From contig VZSE01010903.1 in NCBI GenBank assembly GCA_013398275.1, positions 74,635 to 138,634 on the forward strand: a DNA stretch of 64,000 nt, read 5' to 3'. A program made the translations under genes and the position numbers. Shown here piece by piece: positions 1-12,500 of this stretch. Each line of letters begins with the position of its first letter. Position 1 is the stretch's first letter. Source of the DNA: Promerops cafer. Lineage: Eukaryota > Chordata > Aves > Passeriformes > Nectariniidae. Under the pieces are notes generated by a model. It ran no database searches and was not told where the DNA came from. It saw only the letters and a list, made by a program, of their open reading frames with translations.

Positions 1-18
1 TATATATATATATATATT
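1..18. repeat. (TA)n microsatellite at window edge
   Basis: The window opens with an uninterrupted run of alternating T and A. It is cut by the window boundary, so its full length is unknown. Confidence 0.9.
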
Positions 19-40
19 AGTAAAGAACTGCTATTCTTAC

Positions 41-79
41 CCCCACCTCGCTGCCTGAGAGCCTCTTAGTTCCACAATT
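41..79 (-). other. Candidate 39-bp coding exon (minus strand)
   Basis: Read on the minus strand, a pyrimidine-rich stretch ending in TTATTAG (positions 80-105) is followed by 39 bases, then a GTAAGA donor (positions 40-35). The 39 bases are open in phase 0 and encode NCGTKRLSGSEVG. Three CpGs lie in or just upstream of the segment, unusual for this CpG-poor sequence. The length is a multiple of three, so it could follow the candidates at 5479-5541 and 6387-6452 in frame. I do not recognise the peptide. A pseudo-exon is a real alternative. Confidence 0.25.
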
Positions 80-3023
80 CTAATAATCCGGAGGGAGGGG
101 GCTTTGCATTGTCCATTCCAAGGGAGGTCTTGCGGCCTTCCCTAGCAGACACTGTCTTTTAAACCAAGACAGATAATAAATATAATAGAGGAGAGGGGGA
201 TGAGTCTAAGTACGATTTCTCAATTTTGCTGGGAAATTCTGTGTTATATTTGATGAAATTGAACCCTAAGTTATAGGAAAATTATATTTCAGCAAGGGAT
301 ATCTAAAAAACATAAAAATCATTTTTCTGAAAACATTCAAGATAGAGGTTTTATTGTTGTGTGACTATACTAATACACATGAGTGATTTAGCTCTGAATT
401 CACATGGAAGAGAAACAGTCTTTATTTAAATTCACTGTGGGGAAGGAGGAGAAACTGTGTGGTTACAGTGAACGTGTTTAAGCATAGACTGACTCCTTAC
501 CTTTCCTTTTTCACCTTTCAGTTGATTATTAACAAATCATATTGGTATCATGGTGGTAGCTATTCAGGAGAATTTTGTGTGGATGAATCACAAAGCATGG
601 AGCTAAGAGCTTAAGAAAATCCATAAAGTGTGAGTGAAATCTCTGTACTAAGCCAGGCAGACTATTTCATTTTGACAGGTTTGCTTGGACATCAATTAAT
701 TACAGTTTTACAGAATTGCATGATGCACACTCATAGATTCTTAATGAATAATTTGATTTTTTCCTTTGGTAAAAATGCATTATTAATGCACATATAAGAC
801 CACATAAATGAAACTTCAATCAAAATATTTTTAGTTTTGAAAATTTATTCTTCCAGCTTTCAGACAATTCTTTAAACTTGGTTTTGTTTTTCATGTTTGT
901 GCCCTGCACTTGACACATCTTAAAGGTCAGTGTGAAGACTAGAAGACTTTTTGCAAATACAGATTTCAGAGGAGCTCTAATAAATCATGATTTATACCAG
1001 TTTTATAACTGGTAGAAAAAATGTTGCATCAAAAAGAGTTTTGTGAAAAGGAAGTTGTCCCCTGCTCAAAGCCAAATATGGGTTTATTTTGCACCACCAT
1101 CCATGTTTTCAAAAACGACATCACAATCTTGCCTACAGATTCATAGGTGCAGAAAAAAAAATTAAAATTGAGCAGCTAAGATTTGTATAAATTAAATTAT
1201 GTATGTTCCCACACTTCAGACATTTAGTGGCTTTTGGTCTTTTAAACCTTTTAGGCTTTTTTTTTTGTTTGTTTGTTTGGTTGGTTTTTTAAGTCCTTAA
1301 AGTCTATTGAACTTTAAACCCTTTTAGACTTTAGTGGTTGTCTTTGTCCATCTTTGTTAAAAATTTTTTTCTATTAGAGATTTAGATTTTCTAATATAAT
1401 GCATACAAAAATTGGAGTGAGAGTCAACCTTTCAAGGGCAGTGTAGAGAATTAGCAAGACTAAGATTTTGCTGTTCCTTCAGGGCTTTGAAATGGTTTTT
1501 GGGGCTGCAATGAGTTATACCTGCCTGCAGTGCCAACTCAGGAGAAGACAAATGAGGGGAGCCACTTGCTCTGGAAAGTGGGATAACTTAAAGTCAATTA
1601 CTTTTGCAGTCTGAGGTTCTTCAATCCAAACTTTTGGTCACTTAAGGCAGTGCTCCACTTCACAGGCTGCAAGCTGAGTTGAAGAGGTTTCTCAGAAGTC
1701 ATTCCACACTGTACTAGCAACAGGAAGTCTGCTGGGACAGACTAAGTGCACAAGAAACCATGATATTCTTACTTAATGGTCTAAGAGCAGTTTCTGTGGT
1801 TTTTATGAAAAAGTGTTTGTTGTCTGCCCAGTCATCTACTTATGTGAAAATAAGAGCGCAACCACATCACTATTGTAAATGTAGTAGGAGAAAATGAATT
1901 TTTTAAGAATCTTGTCCAGGTTTATTAAAACCTCAGAGGATACTTGCTCTGTTTTAATCCTCACTTAGGCCTTGTTTCTGGTTCCAAACCACATTCAAGT
2001 ACGGTGTCGGCAACAGAAACAGTGTCTATGTTTTAAAATAGAAGAAATATGTATTTATTTTAATTAAGACATTCACAGAGTTAATTGTGAGAATGTTGGG
2101 TTGGTTTTTTTTTGTTTTCTTGTGCCCTATGGGAACACTACCTTTAAACAGTTAAATTCTGCCCATTCTCCGGTCAGTGCCGTAGCCTTAATTTGAAAAT
2201 TGCTTTTAAAAAGCAAAACAAGGGGGAAGTGGCATAATCAGAAACACAAGTGATGCTGTCTTGATCTCCTAAAACTTTTTCAAAGATCACTGCAATATTT
2301 TCATTCAAATCCTCAATTCTCATCTTTAATAACTAAACCGTTGTAGTTTCCCTCTGAATAGATATTTCTGATTATGAAGATTATGGCTGTGATCTGACAG
2401 ATGCCAGTTAGGCAGAATTCCCTAACTCATAGCCATGCCCTTATGCCTTTCCCAAGAAAACAATAGTTCCATTATAGGCAGAATTGGAAATTTGTTCTCT
2501 CTGTGGTTCTGGTTTGCTTGATCTGAAACCTTGGAATTAAATGACTCTTCTGACTTCACATTCCAGTTTTTCTAGCTTAACCCACCACAGCAATGTTTTC
2601 ACTCTGTCATCTGAAAAGTATTATCATTGGTCAAAGTTAAGCTCTTCAATGTTCAGGAGACTCTGAAGGTCCTAAAGATAATGGGAAATTTGACAAATGG
2701 GATGAAACCTAAACTTGAGAAATTTGGAATTCAAGTGTTCTTGTGTGGGGGGGGAGGAGGAAATCAGCATTAGGACTTGGAAAATATGTAGCTGAACCAC
2801 TAAGTGAAAGATTTGACTGTGTCCAAACAAGCAGCTGTTTTAACTGAGCTGCAAAATGCATTGTTTTGGTTTTGGAAGAAAATTAGCTAATTCTTATGAT
2901 AAGTCATCTGGTGCAGACAAATACATTTACGATCCCCAAATGAGCCTTCAAATCAAATGGTAGTCATTGCTTGTTATAAATATTATCTTTTTCATATTGA
3001 TTTTTACTTCATAAACCAGACAG
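80..3023. other. AT-rich non-coding DNA, no supported gene
   Basis: I see no supported coding region here. The stretch contains scattered A and T homopolymer runs, including a T/G-rich low-complexity patch near 1258-1292 and a short G-rich run near 2746-2760. Stop codons are frequent in all frames. Confidence 0.7.
1258..1292. repeat. T/G-rich low-complexity tract
   Basis: A long T run continues into TTTG-type repeats and then GGTTGG-like units. It is simple-sequence DNA with no coding potential. Confidence 0.75.
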
Positions 3024-3143
3024 ATGAAAGTAGCCACAAAGGGTGTAAACCACAGAAACAAAATTGGCAGCCTCTGTAAAGATGCAATCCCTCACTTCTG
3101 TGATGCTTTTCATGGAGACAGTAGCTTTGGAAGTACTGCCAAG
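3024..3143 (+). other. Candidate 120-bp coding exon (plus strand)
   Basis: Upstream is a T-rich stretch ending in CAGACAG. Downstream, AAG is followed by GTAGGC, a moderate donor. The 120 bases between are open for exactly 40 codons. The C-terminal half reads SLCKDAIPHFCDAF then HGDSSFGSTAK, which looks protein-like, with varied composition and little low complexity. There is no CpG, the acceptor's pyrimidine tract is set back from the AG, and the strand is opposite to the neighbouring candidates at 5.5 and 6.4 kb. Chance is a serious alternative. The frame stays open past the donor to 3256, through an A-rich stretch typical of non-coding DNA. Confidence 0.2.
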
Positions 3144-5478
3144 GTAGGCTTTCAAGTATGTAAATACATATGTACAGAAAGAAAAAAAAAATTAATGAAA
3201 ATTACAGAAAAAAAATGGAAAGGAAAAAAGAATGGAAACCACAGAAAAATGTTTTAAATACAGTATTTTAGAACTTCTGTAGAATATTATTAGATTCTGT
3301 CACATCTTTAGTTGTCAGAAGGATAAGTTTCTGTGGACTAACAAGAATTAAGTATCCTAAATTAATGTCTACATATCTATTCTTGCTCCTGGTACTCCTA
3401 TAGTACCTGTAGAGTAGCTCTGCCTCTTTCACTGTGAGATTATATGGCTTGAATTATTTCACATTTATTGTGAATGCAGAGGACAGGAGAACAGGATCTG
3501 AGGTATGGAGCAGTCTTGTTTGCTTGCAAAACCTTGCACTCAGTCCACTTACTGACTTTTTCTAATAATCATACTCTTATTTAATAAGTCTTACTAGGGC
3601 CACTAGTATGAGGATAGCTGAACATAGCTCACTGTGCAAAAATAGCACCCAGGAAAGCTGATATCTAAAATGTTTAATCAATTTCTCACAGTTGCTGTTG
3701 TTGTTATATCAACAGTTTGAATATTCAACCAGAAGTTAAAGCAGCTACTCCTGTTGTCATTTACCCTGAGGTAGGGCTAAGTCTGAAAAGCTATAAAATA
3801 GGTTAAATTTTTCACAGGTCTGTATAAAACTGATGTGTGAATTTAATTAGGCCCAAAGTATCACTAGAGGGAGGAATCTAAGAGGAAATATACATCTCGT
3901 GTTGCTAACATGTAAGAAAATTAATCTCCCTAAGTGTCTTTTTACACTAAATTTGGGAAACAAATTATAGTCAATAAGATCAGTGATAAAACATAGTTCT
4001 ATTCTAGGTGTTTCAAGGTGCCACAAAAATGTATTTCAGTGATATATTTGATAATAATGATACAGATGCAGTTTTTCCATTGAAATCCATGAAGCTGTGG
4101 GCACTCAGCATCACAGAAGGAACTGCATTGCCACCTCACAGCAGAGGGTGCCTAATTGCCTTTTCTCTTAAGTTTTAAATAGAAGGTACAAATTACTTTG
4201 TTTCTCATCAGTCAGCAAGCTGTTTATTGCAGCAAATGAGTCATGCCCCTGTATTTCTGCCATACTAGTTCAGAGGTCTACAGGTGTGATACCAACAATC
4301 AGAGATCTTATTACAGCCTGTAGGTGTAAAATTATTTTTCTTTCTTTGCATTCCTGCATAGATTTCATTTGCATTTTCTCCAGTATGCTTTCATATCCAT
4401 CACCAGAAGTTCTCAGTAGTGATTACCAGCTTTTGTTGTTTTATGTTGCTTTTCTGCTATTTGGTAGAGTCTATTTTTAATATTGCTTCTGACTACTGCG
4501 TGTGCAGGCTTGTCTCAGCAGTTCAATCCTGAGTGTCAGGCATTCAATTAAACAGGGTTTTTTAGGCAAGGAGACTGCAGTGTGTCTAGCCCAGTAACTA
4601 CCTGAGCAAGTAAGAAGAAGGCAGGCAAATATTTCCCTTGAATATGTCATAACATCTGCAGCCAAATGTGAAAAGATCACAGGATTTGCTTTTCTTTAAC
4701 GTTATTATTTCCTTTCAATAGAGTGTAAAATTTTGAGGGCTGAAGTTTCATACTGGGTGTTGCTGCAATAAAATTGGGTTTGCATGTGTGACATAGCAGC
4801 AATAAATTTGTGTATAAGTTTTGGATAATGCTACTCTGGTATATTCATTTTAGGGTTTTTTTTGGGAGTTCTTATACAAGATCATTTTAAGGCATGCATT
4901 TTTAGCTGTGTACATACTGATCTATATGTGATATTTTGAAACTTTTACATTTCAAGCATTTTTTTTCCCCGTATTTTGAAGCTGTTGACTTGGACACTGA
5001 AATTTGAATGTAGAAGAATTATTCTCATGTGATTAAAAAGAATTTAACATTCTTTACATTATACTACAAGAGTGTTATTAACAAAATAAGCCCACTTGAG
5101 TAGTTATTACTTAAACTGTAAATTTCTAACAAGCACCCCATGAATTTGTAGCTAGTGACCTATTTTCAAATACAGCTTCTTACATTTAAGATCATAGCTA
5201 TATTTTCTTTCTAACTTCACCTAAACCATAGTCCTGAGGGTCATCATCAGCATTAGTTATTGTCTTGCCAGCATTAGCAACTCACTGAAGTAAAAAATAA
5301 AGGAATGTATTTAAAATAGCTTAAAAAATTAAGGCCTTTCCAGTTTGAGTCATATTGGCTGAAACTGGTTATTGAGTATTGCCAGGAGTAATCAATTGTT
5401 GGAGCAGAGGGGACAGAAAGATAACACACATGAGTGTTTTAAGTAGCTGAGGACTCAAGTTTTTACCTCTCCACTTAC
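3144..5478. other. AT-rich non-coding DNA, no supported gene
   Basis: I see no supported gene, RNA gene or recognisable repeat family. The short open frames here are rich in Phe, Leu, Lys and Ile, as expected of translated AT-rich DNA. Confidence 0.65.
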
Positions 5479-5541
5479 CCCAGGTAAAGATGGGGGATTG
5501 CGCGTGCCCACGCCATAAAATACATTTGATTTACTAGACAC
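5479..5541 (-). other. Candidate 63-bp coding exon (minus strand)
   Basis: On the minus strand a long pyrimidine tract ending TTTTTTAAG (acceptor AG at 5543-5542) precedes 63 bases, and a GTAAGTGG donor follows (5478 downward). The phase-0 frame is open for 21 codons and contains KSNVFYGVGTRNPPSLPG. A second frame is also open (starting CLVNQMYFMAWARAI), so the frame is not certain. Three CpGs fall within about 15 bases, rare in this region and consistent with constraint. It lies about 850 bp downstream, in transcription order, of the candidate at 6387-6452, and is compatible with it in phase 0. I do not recognise the protein. Confidence 0.35.
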
Positions 5542-6370
5542 CTTAAAAAAAAGTAAAGTCACTGGTGAAAACAGGGATTGGATATTTTTACCAGAAGAAA
5601 TAGGCTTGGTAAAGGACTTTGTCATCCAAGTGGAGCATATACTATACATATAGTCAAGTTTAAATTTTAAATGTAAGATATCAAATGATCTAGTAACAGT
5701 ATAATTTACAGGTATACTGATAGTTCACAGGTGATTAGAACATTGACAGATGTGACTGTACATTTAGATGACAGATGCAGAGTGCTAACTACACTCACAA
5801 TCTGAGTCTGCATTTCAGTTGATTGACATTCAATTGGAATATTTTCCCCTGGAATTTATTTGCAGGTCAGATGGCAGGAACTCATGATGTAAAGTTCATA
5901 GGTCCAAAACATTTCAACAGAACGAGACAAGTTTAATGTCTACATACAGTACTTGAATTCTCAACAGCCATTTCTTATATGAACAACCTAAATGGAATAA
6001 TTTCTCAGTGAAATTTCATTAAATAGTGCAGCCCTACCTGCATCCAACTTCCAAAGACAGAAATACAGTAAGTCATTTCTGATGATAAGTTCTTACTTCT
6101 CGAGATGTACTTTATTTTTCAACCTTTAAAGAGAGAGAAGTCAAAAAGATTGACTTTTTTTTTTTTCTCAGTAACAGACTGCTGCCTTCTCTTTTCTCTC
6201 TAGTAAGGAAAATGCATTGTCAAGAGCTGAACTAACTCCTGCTGGTGTATTAATTAATACCACCACCTGGATCTATCAACAGCAAGACAGCCAGATTCAC
6301 ACTAGGGGATAAAAAACAATCTGCACCTTGTCAGCCCTGCCACACTGGGAGTAGTCACAGGTCTGCAGCC

Positions 6371-6501
6371 CCTGGTAATTACTCACCCCGGTCTTCACAC
6401 TGCCTGCATTTCCATTTTGATTGTTGACATGGCACAGTACTGCCTCATCTGCCTAAAAAGGTGGGAAAAAGTGAACAAAGTATGTCAGGCCTGGTAATTA
6501 C
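6371..6501. promoter_or_regulatory. Paired identical TAATTA-core motifs
   Basis: The 12-mer CCTGGTAATTAC occurs twice in the same orientation, at 6371-6382 and 6490-6501, 119 bp apart. The TAATTA core matches the general homeodomain binding preference. The two copies flank the exon candidate at 6387-6452: one overlaps the intron side of its donor and the other lies upstream of its acceptor. Their role is unknown. A conserved enhancer, an intronic splicing element and coincidence are all possible. Confidence 0.3.
6387..6452 (-). other. Candidate 66-bp coding exon (minus strand)
   Basis: On the minus strand the sequence TTTTTCCCACCTTTTTAG forms a strong acceptor (AG at 6454-6453). It is followed by 66 bases ending ACCGGG and then a GTGAGT donor (6386-6381). 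Only one frame is open, in phase 0, for 22 codons. It begins ADEAVLCHVNN and ends NGNAGSVKTG, a composition unlike translated AT-rich DNA. It is compatible in phase with the next minus-strand candidate at 5479-5541. The plus strand is also partly open here, but with poorer splice sites. I cannot assign a family. Confidence 0.38.
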
Positions 6502-9500
6502 ACCACTGTCACCTCTCCCAGCTCATGGACCCCATCAGTAAAATGATAGTTGTCAGTCTCCTGTTAACTGTTTCATTAAAAGGGAATGATTATGTTAAGT
6601 TGAGTGAATGAGTTGACACTAAGAATCAACACCTTCTGAGCAGCTGTGAAAACATTTAGAATGGAATTATATACCAAGAGCCTAAGTGAAATGAGAAAGA
6701 ACAACCATGGGTCGAACAAATTAATAAAAATGGGAAAAATATTAATTTGAATTAATTTTGTGTAGTTGGAAGAATAGATTTGAATTCCTGAAAAGAAACT
6801 AAGACTGTATTTTTGAGGGTCTGCATATATTTAAAAGAAAGCACTTATAAAGTTGTGAACTAAACTCCACTGAGAGGGATTCTCTGTGTTGTGTCAGCAA
6901 ATTTACATTTTCAATACATTGCACGCTTTTTTTTTTAAGTGTTTGTGGTATTTATCTGTTGATATCAAACAGACCATTTCTTCTAGGACAAGAGAAGGAC
7001 ACATCAGTGGGTTCTGCACAAAATACAAAATTAGGCTAAGAATACATCAATAATTCTGACCCATATTTCAGCACTGACAGCACAGCTCAGTGCAGGCTCT
7101 TTCTCAGGATTCCAAAGGATGAATTCACAAGGTTTATTAAATCGCTCTCATTTAGATTTGTTAATATAGAAAATATAATATAAAAACTTATTTACAGTAT
7201 AGTTGACAAGCTGATTTTGCATAATGTGCCAGTAATATGATTAGAGAAGTTCAGACATTTCAAATTTTATCTCCTGAAGCCTTTTCCATCATGTGATACA
7301 GAAGGAACATGTTAACAGTGTTGATACATGGAATGATAAGGCATATATGGACAGAGAGACATTAAAAGAGGATCCTGTTTTAAGGTTATGAACATCATCA
7401 TCATTACTTGTGCGTGTTGGAGGAGCTAGGGAAAGAGTTCTTTGTGAGTCAGAAATCTGGTGCTAATCTAAATAGCTTGGTGCTATTTTCCATTTCTGAA
7501 CAGAACCAATTGCCAGGTGCAGATCAGCTGTCAGTAGTTTAGCTATATGTGGGAATTGCAGCCTTGCATGCATCATAAAGATAATGATCACTAAATGCCA
7601 CTTAACAATGGTGTTTGTACCTCAAGTTGATCACCTGCTATTGCAAGACAGAAGAGAATTCCAAATCTGTAGTCATCTTGAAGTTCTAAGTATCTCCTGC
7701 TCATACCAGTAGCCAGTAGGATTTGTGTATTTGTTGTATTTTATCAGATAAAAGGTAATATAGATATTTATTGCCAATTCAGAGTAAAAAGATTCTCTCT
7801 ACTTCTGCTGTAAAGGACAACCACCTCACCAGCCAGACAGTTACTGTGAGCTCCAGAACAGATCCCTGTAATGTCCATTTGTCCTATGTGGCTTTATTAT
7901 TATTGTTGTTATTCTTAATGTCATCATGAATTATGGATATTTAAAATTTCCGTGTGAACTCTCCATTTTGATGGCCAAAATTCAAGCTTGTTGAATCACA
8001 ACATTTCAAATAGATTCAAAGAGAATACATAGCTTTGATGAAGGGATAGCATTTTCTGGTGATTTACTTTCCTGAATCATTGTTAGAGCAACACTGAGAT
8101 TCCCATTTTGAGCTGTCGTTCTCATAGGTAAAGCCAGTTAAATAATGTCTGTACATGGAGATGCACAGGAAACAGCTAGACAGAAACACCTGCAGGGTTT
8201 GCTCCAAAATATTCCAATTAGCAAAGAAATCCTGCCTCTGCCACAACATCTGCAGCAGCCTGGTATGGATGGGCTCATTGTGCAGATAAAATTGATTCTT
8301 TACTTTACAGCACTTTTCCTGTCTATTCTACAAAGCATCTTGTAGGTGCTTTAGTCAAGGCAAGGACAAAGGTTTCAAACAAAATAGAATTTGCAGTCAA
8401 ACAGCAACATTTTATCCATACAAAGATTCCCCAAAAAGTCTTACTGGTATATGCCATGGAGAATGCCAAGACTTTATATTTGTTTCTCTAGGAATTTATG
8501 TATTTGAAGTACAAATTTGTGAGTTTTGGTCCTTCTTTGAGAAACCTGTCAGCTTAAAGATCAACAATAATGGGGTTCACAGTGTAACTCCCATAAATTG
8601 TAAGAGGTATTTGTTGGTTAAGCAGTAGAGGTTAAAGGGTTTTAACTTCAGAATCCTCATTTGATCTGTTCAAGATTTTCTAGCCTTCAGTATTGCCTGC
8701 CAACTCCGTGCCAGGATGAGTGCATGGAGTGGGATGGATTGAAGAGAAGGCCAAATGTGTAGTTCTCCACTGCTTTGGAGGTGGAATTCTTCTCTGGAGT
8801 TGGAAATGAGGCATGTGTTGCTCCTTATACCATACTTTTCAGGATGGTTTGTTGCTCAGGAGGGCCAGAATGGTTTGGTTTTGCTTTGAAGGACTGTAAA
8901 TTTTGTCTTTCAAAATACCATTTGTTATTAAATCTCTGTTGCCCACTGTTAATTGGGAGGGTAATGACCAAACCAAGAAATCAGGACCTGTCCTATTGGT
9001 TTATTCCTATTATTTATTCCTAATATGCCTATGTTTTTCTTGAACCTGCTGCCAAAACAACCAGCTTATGTAGTGCCACATCACAGAATTCTGAAAAATG
9101 CCATAAGTAATAGTTAAACAAAACCTTTCAGCCAAAAATGATTAATGTGAAATAAACATAAAATTGCAAACCAGATACAGCAATGTGCCAGAGACAGTAA
9201 AATTACTGCATCATGATACTGACAAGCAATTTTTAATACAAAGATATGACTTTTTACTTTGTTTTGTCTTGAAACCTATTAAGGTTAATGAGTGGAGTCT
9301 TGTCTTATCTTCTCTGATCTTGTAATTGCTGTGGCAGGTCAGAAACCCTTTATGTAAAGTCATATAAGAGTAATAAAAAAAGGCTCTCAACTTCAACCGA
9401 ATGAGTCCATATTTCTACTGCAACAGAGTATGGAAGCTGGGATTTTTGAACCCAATGGGTAATAAATCCGTATGCTCAGGAAAAAAAAGAAAAAAAAATA

Positions 9501-12500
9501 GGAAAATGTCCTTTTCATCATATATAATTCATTACTAGGCATAAGCCAGTCTACAAATAGATGCATCCTTGTTATCGTGTATTCCTCTTATTCTTTACTC
9601 CCATCAGAGGTCATAAATCCAGGAGTGCAACATTGTCCCCCTGTCCTTAACAATGGTGGTTATGGATAAAAACAAATGACCATGGAAAGGGATTAATCTA
9701 CTATAGAAAACTGTCATGAAACTCTTTTTAAGGAGGGATCATTTGCATTTGCAGCACAACATTGTTGACATAAGCCATTCTCTTGGTATATTGTTTTGAG
9801 TCACAAACTTATTCTGCAGGGTTTTTGTTCTAAGTTTGTTTTGTCATGGTAAAACTTTCATTGATCTCCTGCATATTTCCCCTGACTTTTAAACTTTTAA
9901 TCTATTATTAAAGTGCTTATTTGAATTGAAAGGTAAACTCAGAAATTGTTTTACTGTATTAAAAGTTTTTGAATATACAGCAGGTATCTATCCAGTAGAA
10001 CTACCTAGCTGAGGAATATACACCTAGAATCACAGAGAAATTAGATATAGAGAGAAGACTAGAAATTCTGTTTTGCTAATTCATGCATTCTCCTCATACA
10101 AGTTATCCAAGTAAACAATTATAGCTCATTTAAGTGATCAAAATTTTAAACTTGTACTTTATACATCTACTCTGCTGAGCTGTTAATACTTTATCTTCTG
10201 GATTTCTTCCTCAAAATGTAAAATATTTCTGACATCAAAGGTGAGTACACCTGAAGTCTAACATATGTTTAAATCAAGCACCAAGTAAAATATGCTGAAA
10301 TGTAGGCCAAAGATTCCCAAATTACACATACTTTGCTAGCTATTTTAGACTTTATATGTTCATACACGTAAAAAAATATTAATCCTACTTCTAACAACTT
10401 TAAATGGATCTAATTGTATTTTAAGTTCCTCCAAGTAATAAATATAAACATTGTTTATAATAAAGATTTTGGGCCTGATAAATTCTGGTGTTTTTGTCCC
10501 TCTCACTCACACATTTCCCTCACAGAAGTCAGAATAAATATTCAGTCCCTTTTTTTTGTAATTTTACTGTCTCTGCGATTTTGTCTATAATAGTTTTGTG
10601 CATCCTTTTTTCAGGGTATGTGCACTGTATGCTTTTATGAGTAAGAGGAGATTAGCATTTCATTTTATCTCTGAACAGAGGTCAGCTACAAGGAAGAGTC
10701 TAAAACTGTATTCCTTCTTCAAAATGTGTTGTTCAGGCTCCAGTGGTTTGTTTTCTTTTGTTTTGTTTTCAGAAAACTACATTAGGTAAGACTATGAGAA
10801 GAGGTGGGCTTAAAACCATTCTTGAATATTTTGGTTATCAGAAAATGGTCACAAAGTTTTGGCAGGAATATTTGTTCTCCATCCTGCCACCCACTCCCCT
10901 GCCCCCAGGATACTGTACAAAATCCTCATTATATTTGAGAGACTGAAAATTGTTAAGATGAAATATGACAACCTGAAAGAAATTACTTTTTTTTTTTTTT
11001 TTTTAAATTGCAAGGGAATGGAAATAGACATTTTAAAAGAACAAGCTTCAACAAGAAGTAGTTATGATGTAATTCTGGCAGACAAAGCAAGATGTCTTCA
11101 GCTCAGATTTCTCAGGATCTGAGGGAGTAAATCTATGTATGGCTCAAAATATTCTAAAAATGTTGGACCCTGTTCTGCAGTTTCCAGGCATGGAACTGCT
11201 GCAGTTTGGTTCTGTGGACTTCTCAGTTATGCAGAAAGTAGAATGCATTAAGTCTCTGGGTATAAAATTATGGAGAGAGATTCTCTTATCAGCTGAGCCA
11301 CATGCTTCACTGTAGCTGGATAAATGTGTTTTATATGGCCTTCCATAAACTTTGTACTTTCTTCTTCACTAGCAGATTTCAGAGTAGGAAACATGTAGAA
11401 GTAGAATGAGCACGTAGCAAGGTGTTAACAAACGAAAAAATACTTATTTTGGCAAATGTTTTTCTAATTTATTGTATGTTTCACTACCATTATATGGAAA
11501 TCAGCCACACAAACAACTTGCATACGAATACAGAAAACTGACATGTCTATTTTTAGAGATCCTAATTTTTAAGCAAATCACACAATATGCAAAAAAACCT
11601 GCATTTATGTAAGCAAATTTCTACACCGTGCCAAAATATGTATTTCTTTGAACAATATTAATTTCCATATCATTCCAATTCCCAGTTTCTTTCCTCACTT
11701 GGGGTACTCAGTCCAGCTGTGTAAAGTCCATTTGTGAATTGTTTAGTAAAAAGGAGGCTCCCTTGAGTAAGAAGACTCTTTTATTCCTTTTATTTGTGGA
11801 GGATTCAAAGTGAGGTGAGAGAATTGCTTTAGTGTCACCATACCAGTGATTTAAAATAAAAAATAAATAAAAAGGCAATTGTTGATTTACAAGAACAATG
11901 CTCCTTCACTGCTAATAACAGGGATTTCCATTATCTGTTTTGCTTCATTTAAAAATACAAAACCAAAAAACCTTCCAAAATTAATCAAAACTAAGCCAAA
12001 ACAATTGACTGAAACTGCCTTTGAAAAAGCAGTTGCTTTGCTGCACACTCTAGATGTGTATTCTGTTTTTATTCCCCTCCAGACTTCTTAAAATCACATT
12101 GTTATCTTAGTCTTTGAAATGTAAAAATGCTGGCACATCAAAGAAATATTGTGATGGTCAAAGAAATTTAGAAGGAGAGTGTGTATAATGAATACTTAAC
12201 ACCGGAGCTTTACTTCTTTTTTTTTTTTTTGGTGTGGATAGCTATTGTAGCAACTTAGAGCTGGAAAATGAGGCATGAAATTGTTTGTAGAAGGTTCAGT
12301 AAATTGAATCTTAAGCATTTGTATGTTTGCTGGAAAACTAAGCTTGCAATTTTAGTCATAACATGGGTATCTTTGCATTTGTTCTGTAGCTTGTTAAACA
12401 AAAAGCAGATACGAAAAACAGCATCAGAGAAAAACATTTTGAGGATTATAAGGAGCATACAAAAGCCAACAACACATCAGGAAACAGAGATGTGGACCCT

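Noticed and set aside
7800..7860. 36-bp minus-strand segment open in phase 0 before GTGAGG
   Set aside because: The acceptor lacks a pyrimidine tract.
8483..8531. 27-bp phase-0 microexon-like segment (TTTCTCTAG ... GTGAGT) on the plus strand
   Set aside because: Strong sites, but the peptide EFMYLKYKF is typical of AT-rich sequence with no CpG. Listed only to show how often such pairs arise by chance here.
10180..10252. GTGAGT donor on the plus strand after ACATCAAAG
   Set aside because: All three upstream frames have stops between any plausible acceptor and this donor.
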